Assembly (NCBI GenBank): GCA_903913865.1 | Contig: CAIWMU010000102.1 | Location: 1-36,559, forward strand | Source of the DNA: an uncultured Verrucomicrobia subdivision 3 bacterium | GTDB taxonomy: Bacteria > Verrucomicrobiota > Verrucomicrobiia > Limisphaerales > UBA8199 | Reading direction: 5' to 3' | Length of the DNA: 36,559 nucleotides | In this document: positions 18,674-27,137 of the stretch, one piece after another | Numbering within the stretch: the stretch's first letter is position 1 | Layout: every line of letters begins with the position of its first letter | Program-made: the position numbers and the translations under genes | Notes under the pieces: generated by a model | Told to the model about the DNA's origin: nothing | Databases searched by the model: none | What the model saw: the letters and a program-made list of their open reading frames with translations, nothing else

Positions 18674-19672
18674 CTAGTCGATTCCAAATTCGCGTGCCGC
18701 AGCAGCCAGTTGCTGCATCCGCCACGTATTGGCGGGGTGGGTGGAGTAGATTGTCCGATACTTCACAAAAAACTCTTTCCTGCAGGCCTCCCAGTCCGCC
18801 ACAGCCGCTGCCGGGTTGATTCGATCGGCAAGCTGCGCCCCGACCGTCATGTTTGCAAGCGCCAGCATCGCCGGCTTCTGTTTTCCCACGCAGTAGAGGC
18901 CGATCCGGTCCGATGTGAATTCACACCGGCGGCTGTGCCAGAGATGAATCCACGGAGCCCATGCCCCCAGCCGCGCGAACGTCCTGGTCCAATCCAGATG
19001 CCCGGCGGCATGGTGCCCGATCTCATGGCCGACCAGCCACATGAGTTGATCCATATCCCCCATGAGAAGGATGGAATCGATCGCCCCCGAATAGAGCACC
19101 ACCACCCGGCGCCCCGCCAGTTTCGCGGCAAACGCATTCCAGATGTTGTGCTGCACCACATAAACCTCCGGCGGCGCGATCTGCAGCCTCTCCGCACAGG
19201 TCATCACCGCCTGATGCACCTCGGGCAACTGGCGTTCCCAAACCCGGATGCCGTTGGTCCGGATGTCCGCCGCAAAGAACATCTGGGCAAACCGGCCCGC
19301 CAGCCAGAATATGCCAATGATAATCAGGGGGAAGCCGAACCCCGCAACCACCCACAGAAGGAGCAACAGCCATGCGGGGATCGAGAAAATCCAGAGCCAC
19401 ACCAGCGCGGTCTTCTCCCCCTTGTCCCTGAGTTCCTCCAATGATAGCGGCCCTGTCTGGCTGGGAGGGGGAGGCATTCTGGGGGGAGTTGTCACAACAA
19501 CAGGGAAACTGCTCTGGAAGCAGGAGAATGATCCTGCGGGCTTTCCATCCGTGGAACCTTCCTCCAAGAGGACGGTTTGGGCATCAATGGCCCTTGCTTC
19601 GATTCGGTTGCGGATTTCCTCCTCGGAAAGAGGACCGGTCCGGCTGCCTTGCTCAACAACGTGCCATTTCAT
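18674..19672 (-). CDS. M48 membrane metalloprotease with N-terminal GYF-like domain
   Basis: A 332-residue protein. Residues 1-48 (WHVVEQGSRTGPLSEEEI onward) look like the GYF_2/DUF4339 module that precedes membrane segments in many proteins. A second GPLSLEEL string follows a proline-rich linker. Two hydrophobic segments (about 88-110 and 112-128) precede an M48 peptidase domain with HEIGH at 216-220 and the third zinc ligand in EFTSDRIG (Glu251). The ATG at 19672 is chosen because AAAGGA precedes it and because the GYF-like domain begins there; an upstream in-frame start at 19807 adds only unrelated residues. M48 enzymes of this layout act in membrane or envelope protein quality control; the substrate is unknown. 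Confidence 0.82.
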   Translation of the reverse strand: MKWHVVEQGSRTGPLSEEEIRNRIEARAIDAQTVLLEEGSTDGKPAGSFSCFQSSFPVVVTTPPRMPPPPSQTGPLSLEELRDKGEKTALVWLWIFSIPAWLLLLLWVVAGFGFPLIIIGIFWLAGRFAQMFFAADIRTNGIRVWERQLPEVHQAVMTCAERLQIAPPEVYVVQHNIWNAFAAKLAGRRVVVLYSGAIDSILLMGDMDQLMWLVGHEIGHHAAGHLDWTRTFARLGAWAPWIHLWHSRRCEFTSDRIGLYCVGKQKPAMLALANMTVGAQLADRINPAAAVADWEACRKEFFVKYRTIYSTHPANTWRMQQLAAAAREFGID

Positions 19673-19873
19673 AAGGATCCTTTCAAAGCCCCGCCTGCAC
19701 CAGCGAAAGTCCGATGCATTCCCGGTCTGGCAGAGGTGAACAGGATCACTTTCCGCCCGCACCGTCAGCAAAGCGACAACTTCGGGAGTCCCAATCAGAC
19801 TCCTCATCGTGGCGCATTCAGGATGAAGGGACGGTGATGGATCGGAGCCGGGCTGTCAAGCGCCGCGGAAGCC

Positions 19874-21730
19874 TCACACCCCGCGCACTTCAGCCAGAAT
19901 CCGCTGTTCCGCCTCCTCGTTGCCGAGATTGTGGCGCGCACGCATCACGGAGACTCCCACCACCGGGGGATAGGCCTGGTCCGCCTTCATTCTCGGCTCC
20001 ACATATTCGATCACCTCAAAGAGGAGTCGGTTCGCCGCCTGGTAGTCCAGATGGGTCAGGCGCTGCACATAGCGGGTCGCACGGTCGATCAGCTTCAGGT
20101 TGCTCGGCACGACATAGATCATGTAATTACCCATCACCCGTCCCAGCCGCACCATCGTGCAGGTGGAGAGCGTGTTCAGCACCATCTTGACCCCGGCCCG
20201 CATGACCCCTTCCAGAAGAAACCCGCTCTGCGGCACTGCGACCGCAACGAGCGTGGCCTCAGAATCCCAGCCAGCCAGGAAACTGCGGACCTGCTCCACC
20301 GAGGGCCCGGAGCCGAAATACAGCACCCCGATTTTCGCCCCCGCTGCCCGTGCCGCCTCCAACTGACTTCGATGAAACCCGCCCGGGCTGAGCAGTGATT
20401 CCAACTCCGCCTCCACCACCAGACCGACGGCACTGTCCCCCTGCCCCAAAGGCCGGGTCGCCAGGCCATCCATCCCCACCTTGAACCGCATCAATTCCGC
20501 CCGGCTGATCTTGCGGACGATCTCGCAGGTGCGAGCCGCCTTGTCCTCCTCCACCAGGCTGCGCACCAGATCCTCCCCCCATTCGACGCATTTGGGTTGG
20601 CGCTTGATGATATGCTCCCACGCCTTGTGGGTTTCGGCCTCCGGCACGAACAGGAACGCCCATGATTCAGTGGCCAGGGTGTCATCAAACTTCCGGAATG
20701 GCGGGGTGCAATAGGTCGGGGAGCGCTCGGTGGTATCCGTCAGCATGTCGATCCCCAGCCTGCCCGCATAATAATTGTTCTTGTGGCCCCCGCGATAAAC
20801 TCCCTCCTCCATCCTGACCAGTCCGCCCACCGCCGCGCAAACCTCCGGCGTCAGCATCGTGGCGTGAAGGTCTGAAAGATGCCGCTCAAACTCCTGCGGC
20901 ACGGTGGCGGGATCCCCCGCACAAACTCCCCCACTGCCACCCGATCCCATCTCCCTTAGCAATTGCCTGAACACCATCTCCATCACCGTCACCATCACGC
21001 AAAGTTGTATCGTGGTGGCCTGCATCCGCGTGGAACCGGTGATGGACATCGGCCCCGTGGTGAGATTCACCTTCTCAATGCGCGGATCCTCGATCACCTC
21101 ACGGCTGCGGGTGACGTGCTTGCACAGAAGATCATCGGGATTGTTGTAAACGAAATAAACCTTGGCCCCCACCTCCACTCCCTTCCACGCGGTCCCGATC
21201 ACAAACGAGGTCTCCCCCCCCTCGGTGATGGCAAAGACCACATCCCCTGCCCCGACTCCCAGATCCCCGATCTGTTGCCTGCCGAAGGCTGTAAAATCCT
21301 CGAATCCCTCCACGGATTTGATGAGGGCATAATCCCCCCCGGCCATCACGCTGAAGGCCCGGTTCTCCATCACCGCCCCGCGCTCCCCCTGTTGCTGCCA
21401 GAAATCACGCCAGATGGAAACCAGTTGAATGCTGAGGCGCCCCGTCGAACCGCATCCGGTGAAAAACACCCGCCCGCCCGAACGAACAGCCTTGAGAATC
21501 GATTCCTGGATGGATGCCGCCCTGCCCGAGGCTGCAAATTCCCTGTATTTCTTAAGCACATCCCCGTCCGCCTCGAACAGCAGGCGCACACCGTCCGCAG
21601 CGGATGCCCTCGCGGTTTCACTCAAGTTGGCTGTCACGGGATGGGAGGACTCGGTGGTCAGCGCCCCCAGTCGAAACTGGTCGCTAATCTTCAGAAAATC
21701 ATCACTGCGCCGGTTGGATGCTTCGCTCAT
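19874..21730 (-). CDS. Two-SIS-domain protein of the MurQ/GCKR type
   Basis: A 618-residue protein. The N-terminal SIS domain has FFTGCGSTGRLSIQL (MurQ: GAGTSGRL), KSVEGFEDF (MurQ: AVEGAEDD) and the sugar-phosphate loop ITGSTRMQA (MurQ: LTGSTRLKA). A second region ends with LSTCTMVRLGRVMGNYMIYV, matching the MurQ/GCKR C-terminal helix. MurQ is about 300 residues; twice that length with two SIS halves matches the vertebrate glucokinase regulator GCKR. The first MurQ catalytic Glu (in AAEC) is replaced here, since the segment reads LVSIWRDF, while the second (in VEGxED) remains. It may therefore be a sugar-phosphate sensor rather than an etherase, or an etherase with altered chemistry. The neighbouring KdgK-like kinase is a possible partner. 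Confidence 0.72.
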   Translation of the reverse strand: MSEASNRRSDDFLKISDQFRLGALTTESSHPVTANLSETARASAADGVRLLFEADGDVLKKYREFAASGRAASIQESILKAVRSGGRVFFTGCGSTGRLSIQLVSIWRDFWQQQGERGAVMENRAFSVMAGGDYALIKSVEGFEDFTAFGRQQIGDLGVGAGDVVFAITEGGETSFVIGTAWKGVEVGAKVYFVYNNPDDLLCKHVTRSREVIEDPRIEKVNLTTGPMSITGSTRMQATTIQLCVMVTVMEMVFRQLLREMGSGGSGGVCAGDPATVPQEFERHLSDLHATMLTPEVCAAVGGLVRMEEGVYRGGHKNNYYAGRLGIDMLTDTTERSPTYCTPPFRKFDDTLATESWAFLFVPEAETHKAWEHIIKRQPKCVEWGEDLVRSLVEEDKAARTCEIVRKISRAELMRFKVGMDGLATRPLGQGDSAVGLVVEAELESLLSPGGFHRSQLEAARAAGAKIGVLYFGSGPSVEQVRSFLAGWDSEATLVAVAVPQSGFLLEGVMRAGVKMVLNTLSTCTMVRLGRVMGNYMIYVVPSNLKLIDRATRYVQRLTHLDYQAANRLLFEVIEYVEPRMKADQAYPPVVGVSVMRARHNLGNEEAEQRILAEVRGV

Positions 21731-21882
21731 GGCAATTCAGGTAAAAGGTCCAGTTGTCGCACCCGACATCGGGCGCAACCTGCCCGCGTAGGTTGGTGGG
21801 ATGGCGCCAGCGGTCAAGTGAAAAGCATCCCGGCATGAGGCGGTCATGCAGCCATGGGCCACAGGCGATGGCTGAACAAAAA

Positions 21883-22296
21883 CTAGGAGGTGGCGAACGG
21901 GTTGACCACCACCACACCATCGTAATCCTGCCCGGCGTTCAGATCCTCGGACAGCACCTCGCGGCAGCCCATGGCACGCGCCGCCTCAAGAATGGCTGCA
22001 TCCCAATAGGAGATTTGAAAACGCGCCTTGGCTGCAAGGGCGGACTGGAACAACCGGACGGTGTTCTCCTGGACGGGAAAGCGCAGCCAATGCTGAATGA
22101 GGGAGGATGCCTCCTTGTGCGAGATCGGCTGGTGACGGGTGGGACGGGTCGCTTGGACGTAGAACTCCTGAAAGACCTGGACAGAAAAATGGAGATCATC
22201 ACGCCGGAGAACTTGGCGCGCCACATCAGACTTCGCCCGATCCCGGTCACCCGGGCAGACGGCATACAACAGGATGTTGGTGTCAACGAATGGCAT
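21883..22296 (-). CDS. vapC: VapC-type PIN-domain toxin
   Basis: A 137-residue PIN ribonuclease. The acidic residues of the active site are visible: Asp5 (MPFVDTNILLYA), Glu44 (VFQEFYVQ), Asp99 (SYWDAAIL) and Asp118 (VLSEDLNAG). Such toxins cleave tRNA or rRNA when released from their antitoxin. ATG 22296 begins the PIN fold directly; upstream in-frame codons belong to the antitoxin gene in another frame. It overlaps the antitoxin by 14 nt, the usual coupled arrangement. Confidence 0.9.
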   Translation of the reverse strand: MPFVDTNILLYAVCPGDRDRAKSDVARQVLRRDDLHFSVQVFQEFYVQATRPTRHQPISHKEASSLIQHWLRFPVQENTVRLFQSALAAKARFQISYWDAAILEAARAMGCREVLSEDLNAGQDYDGVVVVNPFATS

Positions 22297-22540
22297 CGCG
22301 GTCGTGCAGTTCGTCGCGGCTGAGGTTATCCGCCGACGAGAAGCCGGGGTGCCGCTCCCGAATGGAATCGAGCAAGGCCTCATGCTCTCGCTTGTGGATC
22401 GAGCCCACATTCAGGGTGGCAGCAGCCTGATCAATCAGAAAGTCCCTCACCAGAGCAGAAACAGAAGTGCCCCTCTCTGCCGCTTTGATTCGGGCCTGAC
22501 GATAAACCTCGTCATCCACGGATATCGTAATATTTTTCAT
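22283..22540 (-). CDS. vapB: Ribbon-helix-helix antitoxin (VapB-like)
   Basis: An 85-residue protein. Residues 1-40 (MKNITISVDDEVYRQARIKA, then ERGTSVSALVRDFL) are a ribbon-helix-helix DNA-binding domain; the hydrophilic C-terminal half is the likely toxin-binding tail. It precedes and overlaps vapC. RHH antitoxins repress their own promoter, and an array of 8-nt repeats directly before its ATG (22542-22589) is the obvious candidate operator. Confidence 0.85.
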   Translation of the reverse strand: MKNITISVDDEVYRQARIKAAERGTSVSALVRDFLIDQAAATLNVGSIHKREHEALLDSIRERHPGFSSADNLSRDELHDRDAIR

Positions 22541-22541
22541 A

Positions 22542-22589
22542 ATCTCACAGTCTCACATTTTCACAGCCTCACAGAAACACTGTAACACA
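22542..22589 (-). repeat. Six 8-nt periodic TGTGANNN units, candidate vapBC operator
   Basis: Read on the minus strand, six consecutive 8-nt units end one base before the vapB ATG. The four nearest the gene begin TGTGA; the two distal ones are degenerate (TGTGT, AGTGT). GTGAG in the last unit is also the only Shine-Dalgarno-like sequence before the start codon. The array could bind several antitoxin dimers, or could be a simple expanding repeat. Confidence 0.6.
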
Positions 22590-22695
22590 GGACCTGCTTT
22601 TTACAAGCCATCCAATTGCGTTCACTCAAACCCAAAGGCTTTTGATTTTTTTTTGCCTGACATCATGGCCCGCCTCCCTAACATCCTGCTCTGTT

Positions 22696-23628
22696 ATGTC
22701 TTTTTTGCAGGTCAGCCGGTTGGTTAAATGCTTCGGCGCCACACGGGCCGTGGACGGGGTGAGTTTTGAAGTGCGGCCCGGCGAAATCTACGGGCTGCTC
22801 GGCCCCAATGGCGCGGGCAAAACCACCACCATCTCCATGATCTGCGGTCTGCTGAAGGCCGAGTCCGGGGAGGTCGTCATTGATGGCACCGGGTTCTGGA
22901 CCGATCCATCACGCGCACGCCGGCTCATGGGGGTGGTGCCCCAGGAGATCGCTCTCTATGAGGAATTGTCCGGACGGGAGAACCTTGAATTTTGGGGACG
23001 CCTTGCGGGTCTTGCTGCAAAGGAGGCAAAGCAGCGGGCGGCGGAGTTGCTCGAGGCACTGGCGCTGGCAGACCGTGCCCACGATGCCCTGAAAAAATAT
23101 TCCGGCGGCATGAAACGGCGCATCAACCTCGGCTGCGCGCTCCTGCATCGTCCACGCCTGCTCCTCCTGGATGAGCCAACGGTCGGCATTGACCCGCAGG
23201 CTCGCCTAAAGCTGCTGGAGTTCATCCGCGATCTGGCGGCATCCGGCACCGCCATTCTTTACACCACACATTACCTCGAGGAGGCTGAGACACTGTGCCA
23301 GCGCATCGGCATCATTGATCAGGGCAGGCTTCTCGCGGAAGGGACACTGGCTGAGCTGCAGCAACGGCTCGGTGGCCGTCACCTGTTTCAGCTCGAAGCC
23401 AACCTCGCCGGGGTGCAGCCCGATCAATGGCCCGGTTTCGCCCAACAGTTCCAGATCCTTCAGCGGTCCGACCGGCATCTGCTCCTCGCTGCGTTGAACG
23501 ACTGTGATCCCGCCGCTGGACTCAAAGCCCTGCTCGCGCTGCCTGTCCAGGTGGACAACGTCAGCATCAAGCGGCCCAGCCTGAACGACGTCTTTCTGGA
23601 ACTTACCGGCCGCGCGTTGAGGGAATGA
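22696..23628 (+). CDS. ABC exporter ATP-binding protein (DrrA-like)
   Basis: A 310-residue ATPase with Walker A GPNGAGKTT (36-44), signature SGGMK (136-140), Walker B LLLLDEPT (155-162) and the switch His of TTHYLEEAE. The C-terminal extension of about 90 residues is typical of the DrrA/NatA class that pairs with ABC-2 permeases. The ATG at 22696 is chosen because the domain starts just after it; an upstream in-frame start at 22642 adds 18 unrelated residues. The stop overlaps the start of the first permease (ATGA), so the three genes form one translationally coupled operon. The substrate is unknown; drugs, lipids or sodium are transported by relatives. Confidence 0.92.
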   Translation: MSFLQVSRLVKCFGATRAVDGVSFEVRPGEIYGLLGPNGAGKTTTISMICGLLKAESGEVVIDGTGFWTDPSRARRLMGVVPQEIALYEELSGRENLEFWGRLAGLAAKEAKQRAAELLEALALADRAHDALKKYSGGMKRRINLGCALLHRPRLLLLDEPTVGIDPQARLKLLEFIRDLAASGTAILYTTHYLEEAETLCQRIGIIDQGRLLAEGTLAELQQRLGGRHLFQLEANLAGVQPDQWPGFAQQFQILQRSDRHLLLAALNDCDPAAGLKALLALPVQVDNVSIKRPSLNDVFLELTGRALRE

Positions 23629-24884
23629 CCATGCTTCAGGTTCTCCTTGCCAAAGATTTCAAGCGCGCGCGCCGGAACCCGGTGCCTTACCTGATCCATC
23701 TCTGCGTGCCACTCCTCATCACGGCCCTCCTGGGCCTGGTGTTCTCCGGCGGCCAGGATCGCCCGCTCGCCCGGATCAAGTTCGCGGTGGTGGATGAGGA
23801 CCAGTCCATCCTGACAAGGTTGCTGAGGGGGGCGCTGAACCAGAATCAGGCAAGCGAACATCTCGAACCGGTGTTCCTGGAGCGCATACCGGCGTTACTG
23901 GATGTGACCAACAGTCTGCTCAGCGCTGCGGTTATCATTCCCAAAGGGTTTACGTCCGACTTCCTCGGCGGCGGCAGACGCGTGAAACTGGAGTTGATCA
24001 AGAATCCCGCACAGCAAATCCACCCGGCAATCGTTGAGGAACTGCTCGCCACTGTCGTGACCGGCATGAACGCACTTTCACGGAACTTCGGCGATGACCT
24101 CACAGCCTGGCGCAGGATTTTTACCGGCACCAATCCGCCGGGCATGCTCGAGGTGGGAGCCCTCCTCACGAAAACCGCCGGCCAGCTCGAGCCCATCCGC
24201 CACCGGCTCGATCCCATCCCGGTCACATACGAAAAGGAGACGCAATCCGCCCCCGGCGCGGGGAAGGCCGGTTCCGACTGGAACATGTTCGCCTACCTGC
24301 TGCCTGGCATGGCAGCCCTGTTCCTGCTGTTTCTGGCAGATGCAGCCATGCGCGATGTGCCTCGCGAACTGCGCCTGCATACGTTCGACCGCATCCGGAC
24401 CCTTCCCGCGAGTGTCGGCCTGTTCCTCACCGCCAAGGTGCTGTTCGCGTTGATCATCGTCACGCTTTGCGCGGCCATTCTGCTCGGCGGCGGAGCGGTG
24501 GTTTTCAGTTTTCACTGGGAGCGCCCCCTTGAAGTTGCGGTTCTGGCAATCGCCTATGGGCTGTTTGCAGGCGGCCTGATGGCATTATTGACCGGCCTCT
24601 GGCCCGGGGAAAAGAAGGCGGATGTGCTCAACAACCTTGTGGCACTCATGCTGGGACTGGCTGGCGGCTGCACCTTTCCCGACAGTGCCCTGCCCCCGTT
24701 CATGAGGGAGCACATCAGCCCATGGCTGCCCACCCACTGGTTTATCGAAACGGTGCGCGCCACACAACTCGGGGCCACGGAGTGGTGGATCACCGCGATG
24801 AAGCTCGCGTTGCTGGGAATCGCCCTGCTCGCACTGGCGACCTGGCTGTTGGGCCGGAAGCTGGAAGCCGGGGTGCGCGAATGA
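23625..24884 (+). CDS. ABC-2 type permease, first subunit
   Basis: A 419-residue membrane protein. A transmembrane segment near residues 24-42, a large extracytoplasmic domain (about 45-220) and a cluster of five or six C-terminal transmembrane segments beginning at AYLLPGMAALFLLFLADAAM match the ABC2_membrane_3 pattern. The GGCTFPDSALPP stretch is the usual loop before the last membrane segments. Its start overlaps the ATPase stop by 4 nt and its stop overlaps the second permease start by 4 nt (ATGA). An ATG 6 nt downstream is an alternative start. Confidence 0.88.
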   Translation: MTMLQVLLAKDFKRARRNPVPYLIHLCVPLLITALLGLVFSGGQDRPLARIKFAVVDEDQSILTRLLRGALNQNQASEHLEPVFLERIPALLDVTNSLLSAAVIIPKGFTSDFLGGGRRVKLELIKNPAQQIHPAIVEELLATVVTGMNALSRNFGDDLTAWRRIFTGTNPPGMLEVGALLTKTAGQLEPIRHRLDPIPVTYEKETQSAPGAGKAGSDWNMFAYLLPGMAALFLLFLADAAMRDVPRELRLHTFDRIRTLPASVGLFLTAKVLFALIIVTLCAAILLGGGAVVFSFHWERPLEVAVLAIAYGLFAGGLMALLTGLWPGEKKADVLNNLVALMLGLAGGCTFPDSALPPFMREHISPWLPTHWFIETVRATQLGATEWWITAMKLALLGIALLALATWLLGRKLEAGVRE

Positions 24885-26011
24885 AATCCGCCTTCCTCAT
24901 CGGCCACAACGATTTGCGGTTGTTCCTGCGCAACCGGGCCTCCATCGTGTGGCTGTTCCTCATTCCCACCGCCTTTGTCTATTTCATGGCCGTCCCCAAC
25001 CGGGGTCCAGGCAGCCCCTCCAACCCCCGCCCGGCGGTGCTGGTCGAGAATCGCGATGCCGGTTTTCTCGGCTCCGTGTTTCTGGATGAACTCGGCGCGC
25101 AGGGCCTGAATGTGCTCTCCCCAACCAACTCTGCCGATGCCAAACGTGGCATCCGGATCCCGCCCGATTTCACCACAAACATCCTCGCGGGGCGGCAGGG
25201 CAAGGTCGGATTCTTCAAAGTCGCTGGCGGTGGCGATGCCGAGTCGGCCATGGTGGAGATCCGGCTCGTTCGTGCGTTGATTGCCATCAATTCCCACCTT
25301 CTTGAGCAATCAGCCAGCGACCGGGGACGACCACCCACCGCAGAGTCCCTGCGCGCCTTGCAGCACAAGGAGAATCCGGTGACGCTCGATGTGCAGTTTG
25401 CAGGCCGCAAGCCTATCCCCACCGGCTATAGCATCTCACTGCCGGGAGTGATCGTGATGTATCTCATGATGAACCTGCTCATCTTCGGCGGAGTGGCCAT
25501 GGCATGGGAACGGCGGAGCGGCGTCCTGCGCCGAATGATCGTGCACCCCCTCCACCGCCCCGCGCTCATTGCTGGAAAGCTCTACGGGCTCATGCTGCTG
25601 GCTGCGGTGCAGATCACCTTCTTCCTGCTGGTCGGACGCTACTGGTTCCATGTGAACCTCGGCGATCATCTTTGTGGCATCCTGCTCGTGCTGCTTGTAT
25701 ATGCCTGGGTCGCGGCCTCACTTGGCTTGCTGGTCGGCTCAATCATCCAAAGCGAGGACAAAGTGGTTGGCCTGTGCGTCCTGTCCAGCCTCACCATGGC
25801 CGCACTCGGAGGCTGCTGGTGGCCGCTGGAGATCATGCCCGACAGCCTCAAAATCATCGCCCACTGCATCCCCACGGGTTGGGCAATGGACGCCTTGCAC
25901 CAGATGATAACCTTTGGAGGCGGCTTGCCGGCCGCAGCCCACGCGATCGGCGTGCTGGTGCTCTTTGGTCTCGGTGCAAACGTGCTCGCCGCAAAATGTT
26001 TCCGCGTCTGA
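24881..26011 (+). CDS. ABC-2 type permease, second subunit
   Basis: A 376-residue membrane protein of the same layout as its upstream neighbour: MKSAFLIGHNDLRLFLRNRA, a membrane segment (about 22-42), an extracytoplasmic domain (about 45-185) and a C-terminal bundle with LALGGCWWPLEIMPDS-like GGCWWPLEIMPDSLK before the last segments. The two permeases are clearly related but diverged, so the exporter is probably a heterodimer with a shared ATPase. It starts inside the ATGA overlap at 24881; the longer open frame upstream belongs to a different reading of the first permease. Confidence 0.88.
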   Translation: MKSAFLIGHNDLRLFLRNRASIVWLFLIPTAFVYFMAVPNRGPGSPSNPRPAVLVENRDAGFLGSVFLDELGAQGLNVLSPTNSADAKRGIRIPPDFTTNILAGRQGKVGFFKVAGGGDAESAMVEIRLVRALIAINSHLLEQSASDRGRPPTAESLRALQHKENPVTLDVQFAGRKPIPTGYSISLPGVIVMYLMMNLLIFGGVAMAWERRSGVLRRMIVHPLHRPALIAGKLYGLMLLAAVQITFFLLVGRYWFHVNLGDHLCGILLVLLVYAWVAASLGLLVGSIIQSEDKVVGLCVLSSLTMAALGGCWWPLEIMPDSLKIIAHCIPTGWAMDALHQMITFGGGLPAAAHAIGVLVLFGLGANVLAAKCFRV

Positions 26012-26186
26012 AAGTGCAAGCAGCGCACTACGGCACGCATCCTCCTGCACCCCTGGGATCTATCTGCTGTTGGGGCCGGGCAGCCTGTGGTTAGTAGTTT
26101 CCGCTTTGGGTTTGTTATCACTGCGTGTGCTCGGCACGATGGAAACCCATCAATTCAACCAATGTTTACAGGGGGATGGTAAAAAA

Positions 26187-26260
26187 TGGAGCGGGTGATG
26201 GGAATCGAACCCACGTGGCCAGCTTGGAAGGTTGGAGCTCTACCATTGAGCTACACCCGC
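26187..26260 (-). tRNA. tRNA-Gly (anticodon TCC)
   Basis: On the minus strand the acceptor GCGGGTG (26260-26254) pairs with CACCCGC (26197-26191), with encoded CCA at 26189-26187. The anticodon loop is CTTCCAA, giving TCC, which reads GGA and GGG. The anticodon stem has one A-C mismatch. D and T arms are regular. A plus-strand open frame across it is an artefact. Confidence 0.94.
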
Positions 26261-26599
26261 AACCGAGGGAAGTTTAACGACCCGCCCGTTCTTGTCAATC
26301 CCTGCTCTCATGTAAAATTCCGGAACTACGCACCACGCCTCCCTGTCCCATGTTCCACCACCGCCAGAGGGATGCCGCTCAATCGGCATCCCCGGAAGTT
26401 TGGCCCACTCAGGTCCCGTTTCCAACCGCCCGAAGGTACCAACGGACCGATCTGGTTCTGGTTCAGCTTCTTGCGCCCGGATGCGCGCCGGGGTTGGGAA
26501 CCTGAAGGGGAATTGAGCGCTGGATTTTCTGGAATTGGGCCCCCTGGCATGCCGGAAATTTTTTGCAATTCCCGGGCATGTGCCCCAAGCTCTTGGCGG
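26261..26599. other. Gap upstream of the receiver-domain gene
   Basis: Apart from the tRNA-Gly promoter at its left end, nothing is recognised. Open frames on both strands continue through it but only as extensions of tRNA artefacts or shadows of the downstream gene. Confidence 0.4.
26271..26298 (-). promoter_or_regulatory. Sigma70-type promoter of tRNA-Gly
   Basis: On the minus strand a perfect TTGACA (26298-26293), a 16-nt spacer and TAAACT (26276-26271) lie about 10 nt before the mature tRNA. Confidence 0.6.
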
Positions 26600-26974
26600 A
26601 TGATTAAACCGCTCGCGATTGTCGCGTATGAGAAGCTCCTGCCTGGCACCCAACTGGTGAACCGTTTGCAGGATCTGGGCTACCGTGTCGAGACGCTGGC
26701 GGATATCACAAAACTCACCGCCACGGCCGAGGCATCCCGTCCGATGGTCGTTGTGGCAGATCTCGGGGACTCCTCGGAGCGGGTTCTGCAATCGATCAGC
26801 CATCTGCGCCAAAATGCCGCGACATCCCACCTCCCGGTTGTGGCCTTCAGCAAGGAACCTCTCGCCTCCAGGGAGGGCCCGGCCAGCAAGGCGGGGGTCA
26901 CTCTTCTGGTCAGTGACACGGCCATCCTGAACCATCTCGCCCAGTGCCTTGAACGGGCGCTTCAACTGGACTGA
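26600..26974 (+). CDS. Degenerate receiver (response-regulator-like) domain protein
   Basis: A 124-residue protein made only of a CheY-like fold. VVVADLGDS places Asp54 where the phospho-acceptor Asp is expected, and LPVVAFSKEP matches the strand carrying the conserved Thr/Ser. The N-terminal acidic pair that binds magnesium is missing (the strand reads LAIVAYEKL), and the conserved Lys is not evident. It is probably a protein-interaction module rather than a regular phosphorylated switch. No output domain and no histidine kinase lie nearby. ATG 26600 is preceded by GGCGG. A long antisense frame over the same bases is taken as a shadow. Confidence 0.65.
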   Translation: MIKPLAIVAYEKLLPGTQLVNRLQDLGYRVETLADITKLTATAEASRPMVVVADLGDSSERVLQSISHLRQNAATSHLPVVAFSKEPLASREGPASKAGVTLLVSDTAILNHLAQCLERALQLD

Positions 26975-27067
26975 ACCTGCCCCGACCCCGGTCGAGAAGG
27001 AATCCCCCTCTGGAAATTCCTAAAAATGGCCATCTTTTGGCGACCTGTCATAAACTTCAGACAATGC

Positions 27068-27096
27068 TTGACTTGTTCCAGCGAAACGCTTCTTAT
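27068..27096 (+). promoter_or_regulatory. Sigma70-type promoter upstream of the cold-shock gene
   Basis: TTGACT (27068-27073), a 17-nt spacer and TCTTAT (27091-27096). Transcription from about 27103 would give a leader of about 175 nt before csp, containing a terminator-like hairpin and a second stable hairpin. Confidence 0.5.
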
Positions 27097-27137
27097 TGCC
27101 TCGAAAAGGTGAAGGCATAAGTTGCGCTTGAATGCAT

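Noticed and set aside
22640-22655. T-run upstream of the ABC ATPase
   Set aside because: No stable stem precedes it and it lies between divergent genes where no terminator is needed.
26186-26600. Plus-strand open frame beginning across tRNA-Gly (ERVMGIEPTWPAW)
   Set aside because: The peptide is the familiar translation of a reversed tRNA-Gly; the genuine gene in this frame starts at 26600.
26240-26965. Minus-strand frame of 241 codons opposite the receiver gene
   Set aside because: No family resemblance, while the plus strand encodes a recognisable receiver fold; the 3' end also runs into tRNA-Gly.
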